Positions 24,021-35,746 are shown, counted from the stretch's first letter. The stretch: 64,000 bases of DNA from Bathelium albidoporum (GCA_021031095.1 JAGFVP010000011.1:124001-188000); one strand, 5' to 3'. Translations and numbers: made by a program. Notes: a model not told the origin generated them from the letters alone.

Positions 24021-25903
24021 TTAGCGTCCAGCCTGAGCATCAGTTGCACGTGAGGTTCTGTTTCGTCTCCAGGTGGGTCCTTTGCGGCGCTCGGCCTCTA
24101 TGAGCGGTATGCAGATTGCCGTGATTGTCCCAATGATGGTGAAGCACCAGCCTACACCGATCGCATCGATTATCAACTGCAGTACTGCCAAAGACGAGGC
24201 AGCCAGGGTGCAACGGACAATGTTTGCAGATGCCGCTGCCGTCGAAGACCTTTCAGGATTTAGATCAGTCAATAAGGTTCCAAGTACCTAAGATAAGCGG
24301 TAATTGTTAGTTCTCGACCGAGATCTTTAAAAATCAGGACATACCGTGAATACTCCAGTAATTGCAAATCCAATGAATGCCTGGAGAATTAAAGGAACCG
24401 ATATGTGCTGGTTTATTTTGTTCAGTCTCAGACAGTTAGACTGCAGCCTTTCCCTTGAGAACATACTATTTTCAGTTGTATTGTCCAGCCGTAACTTAGC
24501 AGGAGCCCAGATGTTATTACTAGGAGGACAAATACGCTCCTCAGCCTCGCTTTCTCAAGTGGAAATTGACTTAGGTCGTCGCCGTGCCCCCGATGTACGT
24601 CATAGCCATGGGCTTTTGCAGTTTTCGCATAATCGTAGTCCAACAATCGACCTGCGTGTCTTTGAGAAGGTTTGTGGAACCATTTTGAGTATCATTTACC
24701 TGAGAGAAACGAACTCGAAAGACAAGCCAACCCGAACGGGAGATAGGCCAGGCCTGCTTGAAGTTCGTTGAAGTTGTAAATTTTGATAATCAAAGATGAC
24801 AGCGATGCTTGGATGCAGCAATAAGCTGCGTAGTATATACCGTTGCATATTAGCACAATTGCCACATCTTTGACGATCAGCAATTGGAGGCACGTAAGAG
24901 GATTGAAAAGCTTGAGCTGCAGACCGGAGTCAGAGGAGCTTCTGCCTGTCTGGCTGACCTTCTTCTCAGCCCGGCCAGCTATTAGTTGAAAAAAGGTTTT
25001 ATGGATAATGCGTGCTGGCGGGATGCTACCATTACCAACAATACTCCGAGCAGTCTCATAGAGCAAGAATAATAGACATAGGAGACATGCACCTGATAGC
25101 ATGCAAAGGAACCAGAAAATCCACCTCCAGCCTAGTCGGCTTGCGAAAGCTCCACCGATGACTGGGCCAAGAGGAGGCGCTACGTTTGGTCTATGGCTTG
25201 TGTGAGCATATCCAGAGAGCACAAACGTAAGATAGTCAACGACTGCCGTACCCAAGTAGTAAAATGCCGACATATGAGCCTCGTTCTGCTGGATGAGCAA
25301 TATCAGACACAACTCCATAACCCAGAGAGATGGTCCCTGGTGCTGAGTCAACGATACCATAACCAATTTGGACTGATTTAACCGACCAGAACTACCCGCA
25401 CTTTGTATCATTCTCAAGATCAAAAGCGCGGGGAAGCTGTTTTGCAGAGCAAGGCCAATGTTGGCTATGATGTAAATTGATAGTGCGGCGATATATGCTG
25501 GACGCCGGCCGCCCTTATCAGCTGCACTTCCTAAGATTGCAGGTGTCACTCCTGAAACAACCATATAGGACGTGATTGTGAGGTTGACAAGTTCGACAGA
25601 GACACCAGTTCCATTCGCAATAGATGTGACAGCAGGATAGAAGATGAAGCTGCTCATTGGGGAGAACATGCCAGCAAAAGCCGTCAGTAGAAGGATCAGT
25701 CTTTTTTGGCTCAGCGAGAATACTGAATAGCAAGTTGTTGAAGTTGTCTCCGAGGTGTCCACCTCTCGAGGCTCAGCAACGGTCTCCGAAGCTGCGTTGC
25801 CCTCCTCTTTGGTGGCTGCGTGAAAGGAGGACGAGTCAGCTTGATACGATGCCTTTAAATTGACCTTACGTTCCTCACCCTTACTCGTATCTTGCTCTGT
25901 CAT
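24021..25903 (-). CDS. MFS transporter, DHA1 (drug:H+ antiporter) family
   Basis: Six exons: 25903-25387, 25342-25252, 25190-24700, 24651-24467, 24407-24345, 24287-24021 (537 aa); introns are 44-61 bp and all joins are in frame. I chose the ATG at 25903 (MTEQDTSKGEE), giving a normal hydrophilic N-tail of about 75 residues; an in-frame ATG at 26071 would add 56 residues. Twelve hydrophobic segments fit MFS topology. Motif A reads GSAADKGGRRPAY after helix 2. The antiporter motif C reads LGPNVAPPLGPVIGG, formed across the second intron. The loop after helix 6 and LLDYDYAKTAKAHG with FPLEKARLRS match fungal DHA1 carriers. It probably exports toxic compounds across the plasma membrane; the substrate is unknown. 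No biosynthetic cluster is visible beside it. Confidence 0.86.
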
Positions 25904-27540
25904 ACAGCCGAGATGTGCCCGCACTCGCGGACACTCTGTTTTTGCTAAATGCGATTTGCTTACTTGCAAGCAGGGTGCGACTAACAGCTCACATATCTTG
26001 TGTCCAGACTTAAAACCCGCTCCCATGAACAATGATCGATGGTGACAAATAGGTATCGAGGAGGTAGTCATGGATTTAGGGGAAGATACGTCATTCACTA
26101 GTCTACCCTTGCTTCATCTTGCGTCCAGCCACGAAAAGCTTCAGCCTTTGTCCATGCTGGTTCGAAATATTCCGCACCTATTCAGTTCAGCCAATAAACA
26201 CCTATTAGCCCCGGCCGCCATACAAGGCGCTACCGAGTTGCCTTTTTTTTTTTTTTTTTTAAAAAGAACAAAAACAAAACCTTTTTAGCATTCTATCATA
26301 TTCAAGGATTCTTTTTGTCCTCAAGCTGGTGTTGGAGAAAGTATCAGATGTAAGTGCGTCCTGCTAACTGCATACTTTTAGGGTACCACAGTTTCGCGGT
26401 TGTGCATGTGGAAAATCCGAAACCCGTCGATGCAAGTTACAGGTATCTTTCCGCGCAGTGACCTCACAGAACCTCTCATGTGTAACAAGGCTTGAATAAC
26501 AGGTATGCTGACAATAACACTAAGGCGAAGACATTCCATAATGGTATAGCTATCTGTCTACTGTGAAATGACTACGTGGCTTGTCATTCATAGTGCAAGA
26601 CAAGTGCTTTTTAGGATGCAGACAAGGAGGCAAAGGTGTGGATTGCAGATGGATTGATTGTCGTACTAAGAGGAAGAGGAAGATGGAGGGCGGCAAAAAG
26701 TAGATGACAAGTCACGTGATTAGGCTTACAGCCGCTCTTGCCGTGACATGCTTCAGGTAACAAGAAATGTGGGCATCTGATCAGATCGAGGGGACCCTCA
26801 TTCAGAAGTCTGGATTCAGATTTCGCCCATTCTCTGTTTCGAATTAAACAGCCAATAAGATGACTTCAATTTTGATGAGGGACTCTACGATTTGAATGCC
26901 AAGTTTTGGCGCGATATTTCTTCTGACGCTCCCTAATGCATGCTACCTCGCCCCGAATAATGTGTCTGATAGATGACGCACTACTTTGCCACTTTTATTC
27001 CTGGCCGATCTATAAATACAGACTAAGACCACAGATTGTCAAGGTTGTACAAAGTGCTGCCAAAGCAGCCACAGTACCAAACTCTGGAGATTCGGCTGTT
27101 CCAGACCTCACAGCTGATAAATCAAGGGGTTTCAGAAGGATGAGATCCTGGCAGGTGTACAGGGGATGATTTGTGTATATAAGCAGCTCAATTCCCATAG
27201 AGATTGAATACAGAGGTGCTTCCGAACTGTGATCTGTAAGATTCTTAACACAGATCCATCAGCTGGTATCGTGACCGCTGCAACGTGCTCAGATCTTCGA
27301 CCACGCTGTAGCAACATCTACCCCTATTGACTCATACTTGTGCACAGGGCGGGATGAAGTATCTGAAGATGGGTAAGCGACAGGGTCTTTTCCCTTGTAG
27401 AGGAGCATCCAGATGCTTTCAATTACCATGCTTTATACCTCGTTAGCCCTCTTGCATCCTGATTCCATAAATCTATTATCTGCAAAACCTTAATAATTCT
27501 TGCATTCATTAAGTCTAATCAAATCAGGCGTTTCGCCGAA
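25904..27540. other. Intergenic region with poly-T tract
   Basis: 1.6 kb without a supported gene. A run of 18 or so T followed by AAAAA sits near 26243-26265. A CACGTGA motif occurs near 26714. The small open frames have no recognised features. Confidence 0.45.
26243..26265. repeat. Homopolymer T tract
   Basis: About 18 consecutive T, then five A. This is a simple low-complexity tract upstream of the MFS gene. Length may vary between isolates or through sequencing error. Confidence 0.8.
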
Positions 27541-28800
27541 ATGTCTCTGGAATTACAACAGGAGCTAAAGCGAAACCTGGAAGCAGTTTATGAGGAAAAT
27601 GGCGGTACATTCAGACCTGATGAAGCCGTGATTGCCGGTGAGCGACACATATATCTCTGTATCTCTGTCTCAAAGTAATTGGTCTTCCTAGCCATTGCTT
27701 TGGGCATTTCGGTAAAGTCTGCTCATAGCTATGGTCATTCTGCATGGTCCGTTACTGCGAAGATCAACGCTGAAAATGAGGACGGTGGCCCAAAGCCTTT
27801 GTTTCTCAAGGTATATCGAAAGATCGCTCGGCAATTCGCGATTTGACAGCCAGAACCTAGTACGTTGCTGAAGAGTTGGGCTTGAAGCTATTGCAAGGAG
27901 AGTTTGTGGGGATGAGTGAATTGCATAAATTGATGCTGAATTTTGTTCCAAAGCCGATTGCATGGGGGAAATTGAGGGATTCTAAGCCTGAGGCATACTT
28001 TTTCCTCATTGAGTTCAAAACATTTGGACCAGGCATGCCCAACCCGCCCAAACTTGGTGCTTGAGTTGCAGAAATGTACAAGAACAGCTTGTCGCCGACG
28101 AATATGCTTGGCTTTCACATGATCGCCTACGACGGAGCTCGACCTCTGGTCCTTGACTGGAACCCAAGCTGGGCTTATTCTTCTCTAAACTTGTCACGGA
28201 TGCATATCGTCAACACGTCGAAACAAATATGGTCTGGAAGGAACTTGAGATGGTGTTTCAGCGCACTGTATCCCATGTCATCCCACGACTACTTGGAGTA
28301 CTTCAATAAGAGGGTCGGTCGATCAAACCATGTCTGGCTCATGGCGACATGTGGGAAGGCAACATCGGCAATGTTACGGAAGTAACAGACGAAAGTTTGG
28401 AAGCAGCCTTAGTAGAGGTTCGGAAGTGGCTTGAGAGGTTCGGAAGCAGCACCCATCAGCAGCAGCATGTATATAAGCAGCCCATAGCCCACTTCTCACG
28501 AATTCAAGCTTCTCTCTTCTCTTCGTTTCCAGTGAATACCATAATAGGCAATGATATCGACACTGGCGACCCCTGGATATTCGAATCGGCAGCATATTAT
28601 GCTCACCATGAGATGGAGCTAGGGATCTGGGCCGCCGAACGCCATAAGTTGTGGGCCAAGCCTTACCGTGTTGAGTATTTGAGGATCATCGAATCTAGCG
28701 AGCCAAAGGCAGATTTGATGATAGAATTCGACTCTACAGATTCAAAACAGATTTCATGTTCTCTGCCATTTTTCAAGGCTGTCCGAGTCGCCAAGAGTAA
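27541..28800 (+). pseudogene. Decayed fructosamine/ketosamine-3-kinase-like gene
   Basis: The ATG at 27541 and exons 27541-27637, 27692-27810 and 27861 onward give the start of a fructosamine-kinase (aminoglycoside phosphotransferase fold) protein: PLFLK, GEFVGMSELHKLM, FVPKPIAWGKL, AEMYKNS, then the catalytic HGDMWEGNIGN and the metal-site region WIFESAAYYAHHEMELG. Such enzymes phosphorylate glycated lysines to reverse glycation. Here the frame is broken by TGA at 28062 (probably from CGA), a frameshift near 28175-28183, TAA at 28307 and a frameshift near 28713, so no full kinase can be made. A 180-bp in-frame insertion separates HGDMWEGNIGN from the DFD-equivalent segment, which is contiguous in relatives. 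The 3' end is uncertain. Confidence 0.75.
28374..28553 (+). repeat. 180-bp insertion bounded by 7-bp direct repeats
   Basis: GGCAATG occurs at 28367-28373 and again at 28547-28553, and the 180 bp from 28374 interrupts the kinase-like frame exactly between conserved blocks. It stays open (60 codons) and contains two copies of GAGGTTCGGAAG near 28420-28445. No terminal inverted repeats or splice sites in a usable phase are seen. A target-site duplication of a small element is one explanation; a local duplication is another. Confidence 0.45.
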
Positions 28801-30630
28801 TATCGCATATCGAGCTTGGTAATGCTTATGCTGACCTCAACATGTTATAGGACATCGACGATTTGGTCTTTTGATTGACAAGTATGACCCTTGCGATAAC
28901 GAGATCAAAGGTCATTTCAAAGATACAGACCCGCTTGAGTTGCGAGGTGATTAGAGTAAACGTAAGATCATTGGGGGGAGTCAGGATCTGTGACTTTTGA
29001 ACTGGGCTCTAGCCCTGCCTTCTATTCATACTAAGCATTTGTGTACGGATATTAATTGGAAGAGTGATGAAGATATAGAGCACGATCAAACGAGATCTAT
29101 TCACCAGCCATTGAGAAGTGAGCAATGTATGTAACAGAGTCCCTCTTTGTCGATCTGAAATTACATATGTTCTTGTGCACCTGAAATTTGGCTCAATACC
29201 GTGCTGGGGGATTGATTTAGTGATATCATTGAACTAGACCTCCCGGCTTGTATGGATGTCAGGTTGGACTGTCTGGACTGGACTTCTTGATTCCTAAATG
29301 TTAGACGCAATGTTTCTCCAAATTACAATAGGTCTTTACGCGACTAGGGACCAGGCTACCGTCCATATAAGCAGAAGGCTTATTAAGAATTTACAGGGGT
29401 ATACTTGAAGGGCCGTGATGTGTTTTGTGTGGATCGGAGAAGAAAAAAGCTGAATTGGGAGATCTGAGACTGCGAACTACTTATATACGCGGTGAAAAGC
29501 TGCTTCCTGAGACTATCACTATTTTCTCACATTGCTATTGCTACTTCCTAGAGCTGCAAGAGTGAGTAGCGTCGATTCCGTGATGCCTCGGATAGTTTGA
29601 GCAGCGGAAAGGCATGCACGTAATACTAAGGGTATTAAGATGCATCAGGCAGTAGTAGAAGGACAACTCGGATTACGTATCATTGGGAACAAGCTGTAAA
29701 AAAAGTGTAAGACCTATTGCTACGAGGTGTTGGCGAAGGCATGATTGAACACAGAGCTATATTCGGGCCAAGGGATTGGTATCGGCTAAAGAGGAGTTAT
29801 AGCGTGGATCAGCTTTCGGTCGAGACTGACCACTCTTTTCTGCAGCTGCAGTTAAAAGTGTGGTTTTTCTAAGTTGCAGAGCACCCTTTAGGTACCAGGT
29901 GGTCTACACTGTTGTCGATATTAAAACTAGTACCATGGCGGGCAAGAACTAGTTCTGAGCCGGCACTGGCACCACAATACAGCTGCACAAGGCAGTTTCA
30001 TGATTCAGATTGGTTGAAGCAGACCATCAGTTTCGCGCTGTAAACTAGGTACCTACCTACTGAGGCACCTAGATCCAGAGCACGAGGCATAACGAAGACA
30101 AAAGTGTACACGGTCTATCGGCCGCACAACTGTTCTTGGCTTGCAAGACGAATCAATCGTGCCACTTTCTGTTTCGAGAAGCTACCTTAGTATTGTGATC
30201 CCAAAAGGCATTGAACCAAGGCAAAATCTGTGCTCAATTATCCGTACGATAGACTCAGGGAAGCCACCGGAGGGAAGGGGTCACTCTGCTTGCTTACACT
30301 ATCTATTAATCTCTACGTGGCCGGCCTGGAACTCCAGGAGGTAGACTTGTTCAGTGGGTAAACTTATCTGTTGCTGGGACGACAACCCACACCCGTCAAT
30401 CTCGTCATCGAGCTCTTCCGCATTGACCTCAAGACAATCCCGGCAGACAACCTGGCAACTATGATATGCATATGACAGGTCCTTGAACTGCAAACTCCCA
30501 ATTCACCAAATATTTCCCGAATAGAGAACACAAAGGAAATTACTCGGTGACGAACAATCTTCGGCAAGTTCGAGCCGCTTCAACCAACCTTGAATCAAGT
30601 TCTTGCCAATTGCTCAACCATCTGCGCATC
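28801..30630. other. Long gene-poor region at the accessory/core boundary
   Basis: 1.8 kb with no supported gene. An open stretch near 28850-28950 could be a remnant tail of the decayed kinase locus. The right end is the promoter of the polymerase delta subunit gene. Confidence 0.45.
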
Positions 30631-31398
30631 ATGGCACCCAAACGCCGCACCTCAGGCCCTGTTACCAAGTCCTCTCAATCCACGCTCTCATTCAACAACA
30701 AGAACCGCATCACCAAACCCAGCGCTGTCCTCACCGCCAAAGACCTCCAATCCAGCAAACTCAAAACCGACCCGGCGCTTCTCGATTCGCTAGCTTCTGA
30801 TCCGGAGAAAGCGTCTCCCACAGCTACCACCAGTCTCCAAGAAGATGACAGCTCGCACATCACAGCACATGAAGTCGAGACAGCGCTCACGACGGCCGAA
30901 GTCGCCATCCGGCGACAAGTCGAGGTGGAGCAGGAGCAGCGAAGATTAAAGGCGGAGAAAGAACAGCAGACTCCGGAGGTGGAGCAAGCGCGGAAAGTGT
31001 CCGAGGCGAAGATCAAGGCGTACTGGCGGGGCAAGGAGAAGACTGGGATAGCGCCACGGGTGCACCAGCAGGAGCTAAGTGTGGAGGAGAAGGTGTTGCG
31101 GGAGTGGGACATGAGTGGGGAATATGGGGTGAGCTAGCCATTCCTACCCTTTGCTTTTCACAAGCCTTTCTATCAAAACGCAAGGTTGTGACTTGGTTTA
31201 ATCGAGTGCTAACCAAGACAATTACAGCCGTGTATAGGCATTGCTCGTATGAAGCGGTGGCAGCGAGCCCACGTGTTGGGTCTGGAACCACCTATTGAGG
31301 TCCTAGCTGTGTTACTGAAGGAACAAGACAAAGAGAACTGGAAGGCACAGCGAGCATATGTTGATGAACTGATGAGCTCAAGGTTCATTGAGACGTGA
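30631..31398 (+). CDS. POLD4: DNA polymerase delta subunit 4
   Basis: Two exons, 30631-31128 and 31228-31398 (222 aa), with a 99-bp intron in phase 0. The C-terminus carries the POLD4/Cdm1 signature: LREWDMSGEYG, then PCIGIARMKRWQRAHVLGL and PPIEVLAVLLKE. The N-terminus is basic (MAPKRRTSG) with QSTLSF at residues 16-21, a PIP-like PCNA-binding motif though not the full QxxLxxFF. The middle is low complexity and acidic/Gln-rich. The product is the smallest accessory subunit of replicative polymerase delta in the nucleus. I chose the ATG at 30631 because the frame upstream lacks another ATG. It ends 136 bp from the convergent NOP53 gene. Confidence 0.92.
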
Positions 31399-31534
31399 AC
31401 GTCACGGTCACGCTCTTCGATTGCGAATCATGAGCTTGTACATCACGTAGGGGCACGATTTCATTTCTGGGTGCACACGAAAGAGGCATTCCTGGTCGAA
31501 CTGCGCTTGTGGAAGGCGCTGGTGTTAATCACTG

Positions 31535-32955
31535 CTATACTGTCTGCTTGGGGAGCTTCCAATCCTTGTATGACCATTTCTCCGTCACTGATCGCTTTGG
31601 CTTTTTATGCTGGGCAGCTCTTCTAGCTTCAAGCTTTCCGTTCAAGATCAAGTTCCGATACCTGTCTTTCAGGAGGTCGCCCTCGGGTTTGAGCCGAAGT
31701 AGAGAATCTTGCAGTTCATCTGCAAGAACTACCTCAAGGTCGGCTTGGGGTACACTGCCTATCGTTAACTTGAAAGCTTCATGTTCATATGATTTTGCTT
31801 ACTTTGCATTGCCAAGTTTCCTCCTTCGGTGCAACTCCACCTCATCGCCATCTTCCTCGGATGCCAATTGCTCCTCAACCCTTGTCACCTGTCTGCCCCC
31901 TTTGTTCCTCTCACTCATTTCTCTTCCCAACTCTTTGGCTCGTGCAACTTGCTTCTCCTTCTCCTTTATCTTCCGCTCATGGACCAATCTTCTCTCCTCC
32001 TCCTTCCTCCTCATTGCCTTATTCCTCTGCGCCTGCGTCTTCCGCTCCGGTCGCTTTTGCTTAATCCATTCCACATCCTCCACTTCGCTTTGAATGCCCT
32101 CCCATTCGCTCTCCCACGCACTCTCCTCAGCATCGGTCTCGGGATCTGGCTCGGCAGCAATAGCTTGCGCGCGAGCAAGTCGCTCAGCTTCGGCTGCGGC
32201 ATTAGCGCGCCGTTTGCTTTCGGCTGCAACTTCTTTCGCGCCTTCGCGCTCTAGGAGGGATGACCAGTCTTGAAAGTCGGGATTATAGCTGCGTCCTGCA
32301 TCAGGCTTTTGAACGGCTGGGAATGCTTTGCCACTAGCCGCAAGGGAGAGGGGTTCTCGACGTAGGGTCTTGGGCTCACGGACAGGTTTTGGCTCATGGT
32401 TGTCAAGAAAGGAGAATCGCGGATCACGAACAGCTTCTTGTGAGGTCCATGGATCGTGGTTGGGATGATCGGTTGTGCTGACGACGTTCTTCTGTATTTT
32501 TTCTCCACCGTATGCGATATCCCGTAGTCTTTCGAGTTCTTTAGGCTTTACATAGTTGGTCTTTGATTTTTTGTGCCGAGGCTCGATGATGCCATCTGTA
32601 ACGTTGCCCTTGCGTTTCCGGGCGTCCAGTGCGGGTACAGCAGACCTTTGAGCAAGAATCTCATCGGCTTTGAGAGGTTTCTCTGTCTTGTAGGCTTTTG
32701 AGATGGCAGCGTCGCCTGTAGTGTCTGCAACGAAAAGGTCCGTAGAAGCTTTTTCTGCGATGACGCCACTACACAAATGTCAGTTGACAGTCATTCGCAC
32801 CCAGTAAGTCAGACAATGTACCCATGGATGATTTGGTTTCGGACTTCTTCAAGGCCCTCTCGAACTTCTGACACATCAATATTCTTTCTCCATGACTTTT
32901 TCCCCTTCCTAGAGGACTGTCGATACTGCGCTGGAGCACCTAGAACTTCAGTCAT
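31535..32955 (-). CDS. NOP53: 60S ribosome biogenesis factor NOP53
   Basis: Three exons: 32955-32822, 32768-31803, 31754-31535 (439 aa). The start reads MTEVLGAPAQYRQSSRKGKK, the conserved basic N-tail. It is followed by GGVIAEKASTDLFVADTTGD, KPLKADEILAQRSAVPAL, a basic nuclear signal (DARKRKGN), DPWTSQEAV, the acidic/coiled middle and the C-terminal ANVPQADLEVVLADELQDS with RLKPEG. The last intron is only 48 bp; ignoring it gives a false TAA stop at 31799, but splicing joins LGNA to NVPQADLEVV in frame and restores the family C-terminus. NOP53 recruits the Mtr4-exosome for 5.8S (7S) rRNA processing in the nucleolus. It shares a 378-bp divergent promoter with YPT6. Confidence 0.92.
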
Positions 32956-33333
32956 GTTGCGTATCCCTGCGCGATCTTGCGCGTAATGTCAAAGCGCAGT
33001 GCGATATGCAAGTCCGAGAAAAATTGTTCGGCGAAGTGGGATACTTCCAACAGCCCGCTGATAGCGGAAGCGGCAGACCCTCGATCCCTGCGCCGCCTTG
33101 GCAGAGGGCGCGCATCAAAACCTCCTGAACAATTTCGTCACAGTCTTTGTTCATTTGTCCACGCTCACACTATCTTCTACATTTCTCGTCTGGTACTGTA
33201 AGGGCCAGCTTGCGTACCGGCGAACTTTTCTTCCATTCGTGTGCAAACTTTGATACCATCGTTTCATCTCATCTCAGCTGGTCGCCCTCTATTTCCTAAT
33301 AATCCGAAATAATTGCCGCTACATACCGTCATC
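32956..33333. promoter_or_regulatory. Shared divergent promoter, NOP53 / YPT6
   Basis: 378 bp separate the two start codons, so the upstream sequences must be shared. Co-regulation is inferred from layout only; no specific binding site is recognised. Confidence 0.5.
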
Positions 33334-34222
33334 ATGGCATCCGGTGGAGCTGGAGCTTACTCAAATCCTCTCAAAAAGTTCAAGGTGCGTTCGGCGCTGC
33401 CATTCAGGGTGCTGCGCCGAGGGACTACTAATGTGTATGCTTGCAGCTTGTCTTTCTTGGCGAGCAATCAGTAGGAAAGACATCGCTCATTACGCGGTTC
33501 ATGTATGATAGCTTCGAGTAGGTACCATCTTCTTTGGAGACCCAGTCGTTCTACAATTGGCACAATCTTGGCAATAAAATCTGACCCTAGGCAGCAACAT
33601 GTACCAGGCGACAATTGGCATTGACTTCCTTTCAAAAACAATGTATCTCGAAGACCGGACAGTGCGACTACAGCTTTGGGTGAGAAGACGCCTCTGCGAT
33701 TCCACTTCCAGAGCGGCATATTGACAAGCCGCTAGGATACTGCAGGTCAAGAACGATTCCGGTCACTCATCCCCTCATACATCCGCGATTCCTCTGTAGC
33801 CGTTGTCGTCTACGATATCTCAAACGCCAAATCCTTCGCCAACACTCGGAAATGGGTTGATGATGTCCGGGGTGAACGCGGGAATGATGTGATCATCGTG
33901 TTGGTGGGAAACAAAACCGACCTGAACGATAAAAGAGAGGTCACTACTGCTCAAGGAGAAGAGGAAGCGAAAAAACACAATCTCATGTTTATCGAAACCA
34001 GTGCTAAGGTGGGGCATAACGTCAAAGCGTTGTTCAAAAGGATCGCGCAGGCATTGCCCGGCATGGATGGTGAGGGCCAGAGGGGGGAAAGTCAGAGTAA
34101 GTTTTTTCATCTTCCAGCAATCTCATTTGGTGATACTGTCAAAAATGCTGATTCCTGCAACAGTGATTGATGTCAGCATTAATCCGAACCCGCCACAGGA
34201 TAACCAAGGTTGTGCCTGCTGA
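33334..34222 (+). CDS. YPT6: Rab6-type small GTPase
   Basis: Five exons: 33334-33384, 33447-33517, 33595-33679, 33736-34096, 34164-34222 (208 aa, normal for the family). G1 is GEQSVGKTS, the effector loop YQATIGIDFLSKT is that of Rab6, G3 is WDTAGQE (split by the third intron), G4 GNKTD and G5 ETSAK. The C-terminus ends CAC, a geranylgeranylation signal. The product cycles between GDP and GTP on Golgi and endosome membranes and directs retrograde traffic to the trans-Golgi. Intron phases and the reconstructed sequence are fully consistent. This is functionally linked to the Golgi ARF exchange factor at the right end of the window, but not physically. Confidence 0.96.
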
Positions 34223-34673
34223 AGTTAATGCGGGATATAAATGAACGACTCTCGAAGTCTTTAGACATTCGATTTTGCATTAATTATACTTAATTCACGG
34301 GGGAAGCAAGGAGTTGACGGAGTGTTGGGAAAAGGCGGTAACGGCACGTCTAGCTTTGCTCTGCCAATGAGCTTGTAATATATGCGAAAGGAAATGAGTG
34401 TGTGCATGCTATTACCCGTGTTCTATAGACAGTGAATACAAAGCAATGATCAAAAACGCCTTTCCCTAATGTATCCAAAGAAAGACGAAAAGCCTCCTCT
34501 AAAGGGTCCAAAGATAGACCAAAAAGTTCTTCAATGAGTACAGGAAGACCGAAAGCAAAACCTATTAGCAGTCAATCCAGCTTTTGCCATGCTTGTCAAC
34601 ATCTCTTCATTTGGTATCCTGAACAGCCCCAGACAATACGATACTTGTGCCGCGCCTATGCATTACCTTCTTC
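34223..34673. other. Intergenic, convergent 3' ends
   Basis: 451 bp between YPT6 and KEI1, which converge. It contains probable 3' UTRs; no gene is seen. Confidence 0.5.
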
Positions 34674-35746
34674 TCATCGCGCAACTTTCACATTCTGCAA
34701 TTCCTCCGCGGGCTTTGGTGGCCCGGTTCCACTGCGCCTTCGTCGCTCACGCTCAGTCACTCCAGGCGGCTCCAACCTCACCGGCCTTTGAAATCTTCCA
34801 CCCATTCCCTTCACCCACTCTCCATCTGAATCAGCACCCAGCCAATACCGTCTTGGTAGCCTCACCAGTGCTCTTCCCAAAGTTCCTTTCCATCCGCTGC
34901 CCTCCTCCCTCCCCTGCCTAAATGGATTTTCTGCCATCCCATCCGTCGCTCCATCCTGCAAACTAAAGTTCGCATGCGAATAACTTGTTGTGTAGATGTG
35001 CTGCCTCAGCACTGACCGCGCATACGCAAACACCACCAACACCGCATACAGCCGCAGCGCCCAAAACGACGCTATGACCGTAATGCTCGCCACGCTGCCA
35101 GACTGAAATACCGCCTCGTGCAGCGCGCCACTGCCACCCATCCCTGCTGCGCTGCCAGCAGCCGCCGGCACGCTGTCCTCAGCGCCAATCGCAACGGCTT
35201 CCTGGCCTGTCAGCGCGCCCGGCGCAGGGCTCGCCACCACGTCGACCTGCGAGACGTTGACCTCAGGCCGGGTGAAGCCGGACGTGTCCTCCATGGTATT
35301 GCTGCCCAGCACGTTGCTATTGGTAGTGGGGTCGGCGGCGGCGACGTGGCGGGCGAGCACGAGGAACCAGCTGATACCGAAAAGGGCGGTGTAGATGCCG
35401 TTGATGAGGGTGTCTAGGAGGGTTATGTAGGCGAGGGCGAGGCACTGCAGCGGCGACTGCTGGCGGATGTGCGGCATGAGGAGGAGGAAGAGGACGAGGG
35501 CGGCGACGGAGTAGATGTACATGGAGAGCTGGAGCGTGGAGAGCGAGTAGCCGGTGAAGAGTGCGAGGAGGCCATACAGCCCGGAGATTTTGTTCAGGAG
35601 GAGGGTGAGCGTGATGAGTTCGGTAGCTGGGCGGAGGGACATGAAGAGGAAACTCTGCGTGGGAAGGTAAGTCTGTCGCCATTACGATCGAGTTTAGCAG
35701 TTGTGAAACATACCTTCGGCCGTGGTATTAGCCGATCGAACGCCAT
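34674..35746 (-). CDS. KEI1: Inositol phosphorylceramide synthase regulatory subunit KEI1
   Basis: Two exons, 35746-35714 and 35654-34674 (337 aa). The 11-codon first exon (MAFDRLIPRPK) splices to SFLFMSLRPATELITLTLLLNKISGLYGLLALFTGY, the hallmark N-terminus of Kei1 (DUF1753) proteins. There are about four membrane segments in residues 15-120, then an extended hydrophilic loop, a further helix (ASFWALRLYAVLVVFAYARSVL) and the conserved cytosolic tail with RYWLGADSDGEWVKGMGGRF and a basic end. Kei1 binds Aur1 in the Golgi and is needed for IPC synthase activity and localisation. The long Ala/Gly/Ser-rich loop between helices is a lineage-specific expansion or poorly conserved. The start is set by the splice join. 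Confidence 0.92.

Noticed and set aside
31799..31801. Premature stop in NOP53
   Set aside because: A 48-bp GT-AG intron removes it and restores the conserved C-terminus in frame.
34534..34921. Plus-strand open frames overlapping KEI1
   Set aside because: Antisense to the conserved KEI1 tail and without recognised motifs.
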